From Mytilinidion resinicola (lineage: Eukaryota; Ascomycota; Dothideomycetes; Mytilinidiales; Mytilinidiaceae), in NCBI RefSeq assembly GCF_010093595.1, contig NW_022985437.1, positions 2,633,809 through 2,697,808 on the forward strand: a DNA stretch of 64,000 bases. Reading direction: 5' to 3'. Under the pieces are notes generated by a model that worked only from the letters and a program-made list of their open reading frames with translations, searched no databases and was not told the origin of the DNA. Positions within the stretch are counted from its first letter, which is position 1. Each line of letters opens with the position of its first letter. Of this stretch, positions 61,724-64,000 are shown in pieces. The translations under genes were made by a program, and so were the position numbers.

Positions 61724-64000
61724 ATGATCAGACCCGAGAACGCGAATGCCGCGCCGAGCCAGCAGCAAACCCAGGACCTGAACCTGAAGCCGCTGGAGCG
61801 CTCGTCTTGGAAGGCCGAAGCCATCCGCCGCGGCCGCCTCAAGATTAGCGGGCCCATCCCGCGCACCACCGATGAGGACGACGAGGAGCTGGCGGCCAAA
61901 CGCAACACCGACCCCTTCCCCCAGCGCGCTGATTCTTTGTCTGCTGCACAACGCCTCCTGCATAAGAAGAGCCTCCATGCCGATCGTGATCGGGACGACA
62001 CTGCGCCTGCGTCCGACGTGCAGCAGCAGGACACGGCCAGCCCCAGCCCCCCGAGACTGCGGCACAAGCGCTCCAGCACCGCCATCCGCGACCTCAATGT
62101 GATGCAGCGGGACCCTCCTGAGCCCGATCTGTCAAAGCCGGAGCAGCACCGCAACCCAGCCCCCAGCCCGACTGCAGATGAGATGGCTGTACCGAAGAAG
62201 CGGCGGAAGAGCGGTCTGAAGAGTGTTTTTCGGAAGATGTTTGGGCGGCGCGGGAAAGACGAGGTCAAGCGAGAGAGCGTTGCGAGGCATGGGTATCATC
62301 GTAGCGTAAGTTTTTGTGCCTGTATTAGTAGCTGTGTGTCTGCGTGAAGGCTAATTGATTTAGGACCCGGGCGTATTGAGCGCTGTGCAGAATCGCTCCA
62401 AAGAGAATGCAAATGCGATCCGGGCGAGGAGTAAGAGCAGTCTTTCTGTTCGGGATCAACGGATTTCAGACCTCCCGGTGCGCGAGCTCAAACCGCTAAA
62501 TCCACTCGGAGCCCATCTCCCCTTTCCTATGAATGTTAATGCCCCTGAGGAATCGAGCCCATCACACGATTATCTGACGTTCGAGCATCCAATCCGCCAT
62601 CGCCGCCGAGCAACTTTACCCAGCGTCGTCCTCTCTAACAGCGAAATCGCCGCCCTCTCGGCCATCTGGAGCGCTACCGGCGCAAGAGTAAAGCCAAGCG
62701 AGGATAGAGCACTGGACGAAGGCATCCCATCCCCAGAAATCGGCATCGCTCTCTCCAGCCCCACCCACGCAAAAAGGCGGTCGCGGAGCGCAGGCGCTCT
62801 GCGAGAACTGAGCACGCGGCAAGATTCTATCCCGCGGCGACGGAGCGCAGAGATCAGGTACTGGCGGACGAGTGGTATGGATGGTTCTGTCAGCGTGTAC
62901 AGCACTGCGACCCCACGACCTACGACAGGCGACGACACGACCCACACTGGAAATCCGGCCGTTGAAGAGATAGAAAAAGGGCCTTCACTTTCCCTACCAC
63001 CAGAAACGAATTTACCAGGAGCAGCGTTAGTAGACCATCATAACGAAACCTTAAACGACCCTTTCAACCTCTCCGACCCTGTCCCATTTGAAGTCAATTT
63101 CGGGGCCTTCAAATCGTCCTTCTCTGAATCTCAAGGCGAAGACGAAGAGAAAGATATGACCGTTGAATCTCCAGCCCCCTCACTCGCGCCCCTGAAACTA
63201 GAAGACCGCGTCCAACGCCTCGAGAGCGGTATGCTCGTCCTCGAGCAATCGCTGCACCGCCTAACAGGCCGTTCGCACCGCCAAACCATAATCCTAGAAA
63301 ACGCGCCAAAGGGGCGCCGCGCTAACAGCGCATCCACGGTCCGCGACGACGCAGATTCGCGACCTCCATCTATGAAATCGCTGAAATCGAAACCACAGTC
63401 CCGTAAATCGAGCGGGAAGAGCAGCACAGAAGCGTTGGCCCTGAAGGAGGATGACGATGAGCTGCCGGCGGGCGCGACGTTTCTTACCAGCCCGAGCTCG
63501 ACGCACTCGATGCGGACCACCTCCGCTCCTTTGCCCTTCCACTCACAAGCTGGTCCTCAATCCAGTACTACCCAACCCTCCGCAGCCGACCAAATCGCAG
63601 CCGTCAGCACGATATTGCGGCACGAGCGCGCCGCCCGCAAGGCTCTCGAACAGACGGTCTTAACGCTGCAGCGCGAGGTCGCCGAACTACGCGCTATGCT
63701 CCAGCAAACGCGCATCGCGTACCCGACGCCGAGTCCAGACGGTATTCTTGGCACGCACGAGACGGAACATGTTCTTACGCCGCGTGCGCATTGGAGGGAT
63801 ACGATACGAGATGAGCGGGAACTAGGGAAAGAGAGGGTGATGTCGCGCTTCAGTCGGAGCGAGAGCGAAGGCGGCGAGGAAGGGGATGATGAGGACGAGG
63901 AGATGGGCGTGAGTACGGCGGGGAGCGAGGTGACGAGTCCGGATGTCTGGGCGACGCCGAAGGAGGAGGGGAGTAAGGAATTTTTTGGGCGGCCGGGGGT
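61724..64000 (+). CDS. low-complexity protein with C-terminal coiled coil, partial (runs off window)
   Basis: Exon 1 is 61724-62305. A 58-nt intron (GTAAGT...TTTAG) leads to exon 2, open from 62364 to the window end with no stop. The start is MIRPENANAAPSQQQTQ. Long disordered Ser/Pro/Arg-rich stretches contain basic patches (KKRRKSGLKSVFRKMF) that could bind membranes or nucleic acid. A short coiled-coil lead LEDRVQRLESGMLVLEQSL and a second near the end (AARKALEQTVLTLQREVAELRAML, in outline) are the only regular structure. An acidic run (EEGDDEDEE) follows. Such proteins occur in Dothideomycetes without assigned function. The total length is unknown. Confidence 0.68.

Noticed and set aside
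61534..62268. Minus-strand frame of 244 codons
   Set aside because: Antisense shadow of the plus-strand gene beginning at 61724, whose frame continues across an intron to the window end.
1..64000. Biosynthetic gene cluster, CRISPR, virus or bacterial island
   Set aside because: Gene content is dispersed housekeeping plus relics; no polyketide synthase, NRPS, phage or CRISPR repeat pattern was seen.

Overview
The window is nuclear DNA of a filamentous ascomycete (Pezizomycotina, probably Dothideomycetes). The evidence is short GT-AG introns of about 46-163 nt with CTGAC/TACTAAC-like branch sites, a C-terminal Zn(II)2Cys6 factor, a T3HN-reductase-like SDR, a SidJ-type esterase, and relics of two Pezizomycotina-typical families (a STAND/ankyrin-type gene and a multipass membrane protein). 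There are no operons, no CRISPR and no viral genes. Exon boundaries were placed by hand from splice consensus and frame, so most starts and ends should be good to a few codons, but they are predictions.

Layout. 0.8-5.6 kb: a coiled-coil protein, an SDR reductase and a SurE phosphatase. 6.2-8.7 kb: a decayed PigL_N/TPR/ankyrin gene with nonsense and frame lesions. 10.6-14.0 kb: a sugar transporter, an intron-containing tRNA-Ser(CGA) and a small membrane protein. 15-20 kb: a low-complexity protein, a tandem pair of MITE-like repeats, and a striking Gln/Arg/Trp-rich protein built from seven copies of a helical motif that I do not recognise (17637-19730). 20.3-24.4 kb: a SidJ-like esterase and a PIF1 helicase with two candidate start codons. 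24.4-27.9 kb: gene-poor DNA with duplicated promoter-like elements. 27.9-30.4 kb: EDC3. 31.1-32.5 kb: a dead membrane-protein gene. 33.4-39.4 kb: a transglutaminase-like (Cyk3/kyphoscoliosis-type) protein and a transcription factor. 39.4-42.3 kb: a 2.9 kb divergent intergenic region. 42.3-52.6 kb: a B-type cyclin, LSM3, a mitochondrial PPR-like protein, a YBP1-like protein and an unknown protein with an RRM-like segment. 52.9-54.4 kb: a tandem repeat and a BTB protein. 55.8-60.3 kb: endonuclease III (NTG1) head to head with the HCS1/SMUBP2 helicase. 61.7-64.0 kb: the 5' part of a low-complexity coiled-coil protein that runs off the window.

Most intact genes are housekeeping genes for RNA decay and processing (EDC3, LSM3), genome maintenance (PIF1, NTG1, HCS1) and the cell cycle (cyclin B, possible Cyk3-like). 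They form no biosynthetic cluster. The accessory content is confined to three gene-poor patches (about 6-10.5, 16.3-20.3 and 24.5-27.9 kb) plus the 31-33 kb relic. The best candidate for something undescribed is the seven-repeat protein at 17637-19730. Next are the duplicated E-box/TATA elements at 25.3-27.2 kb.
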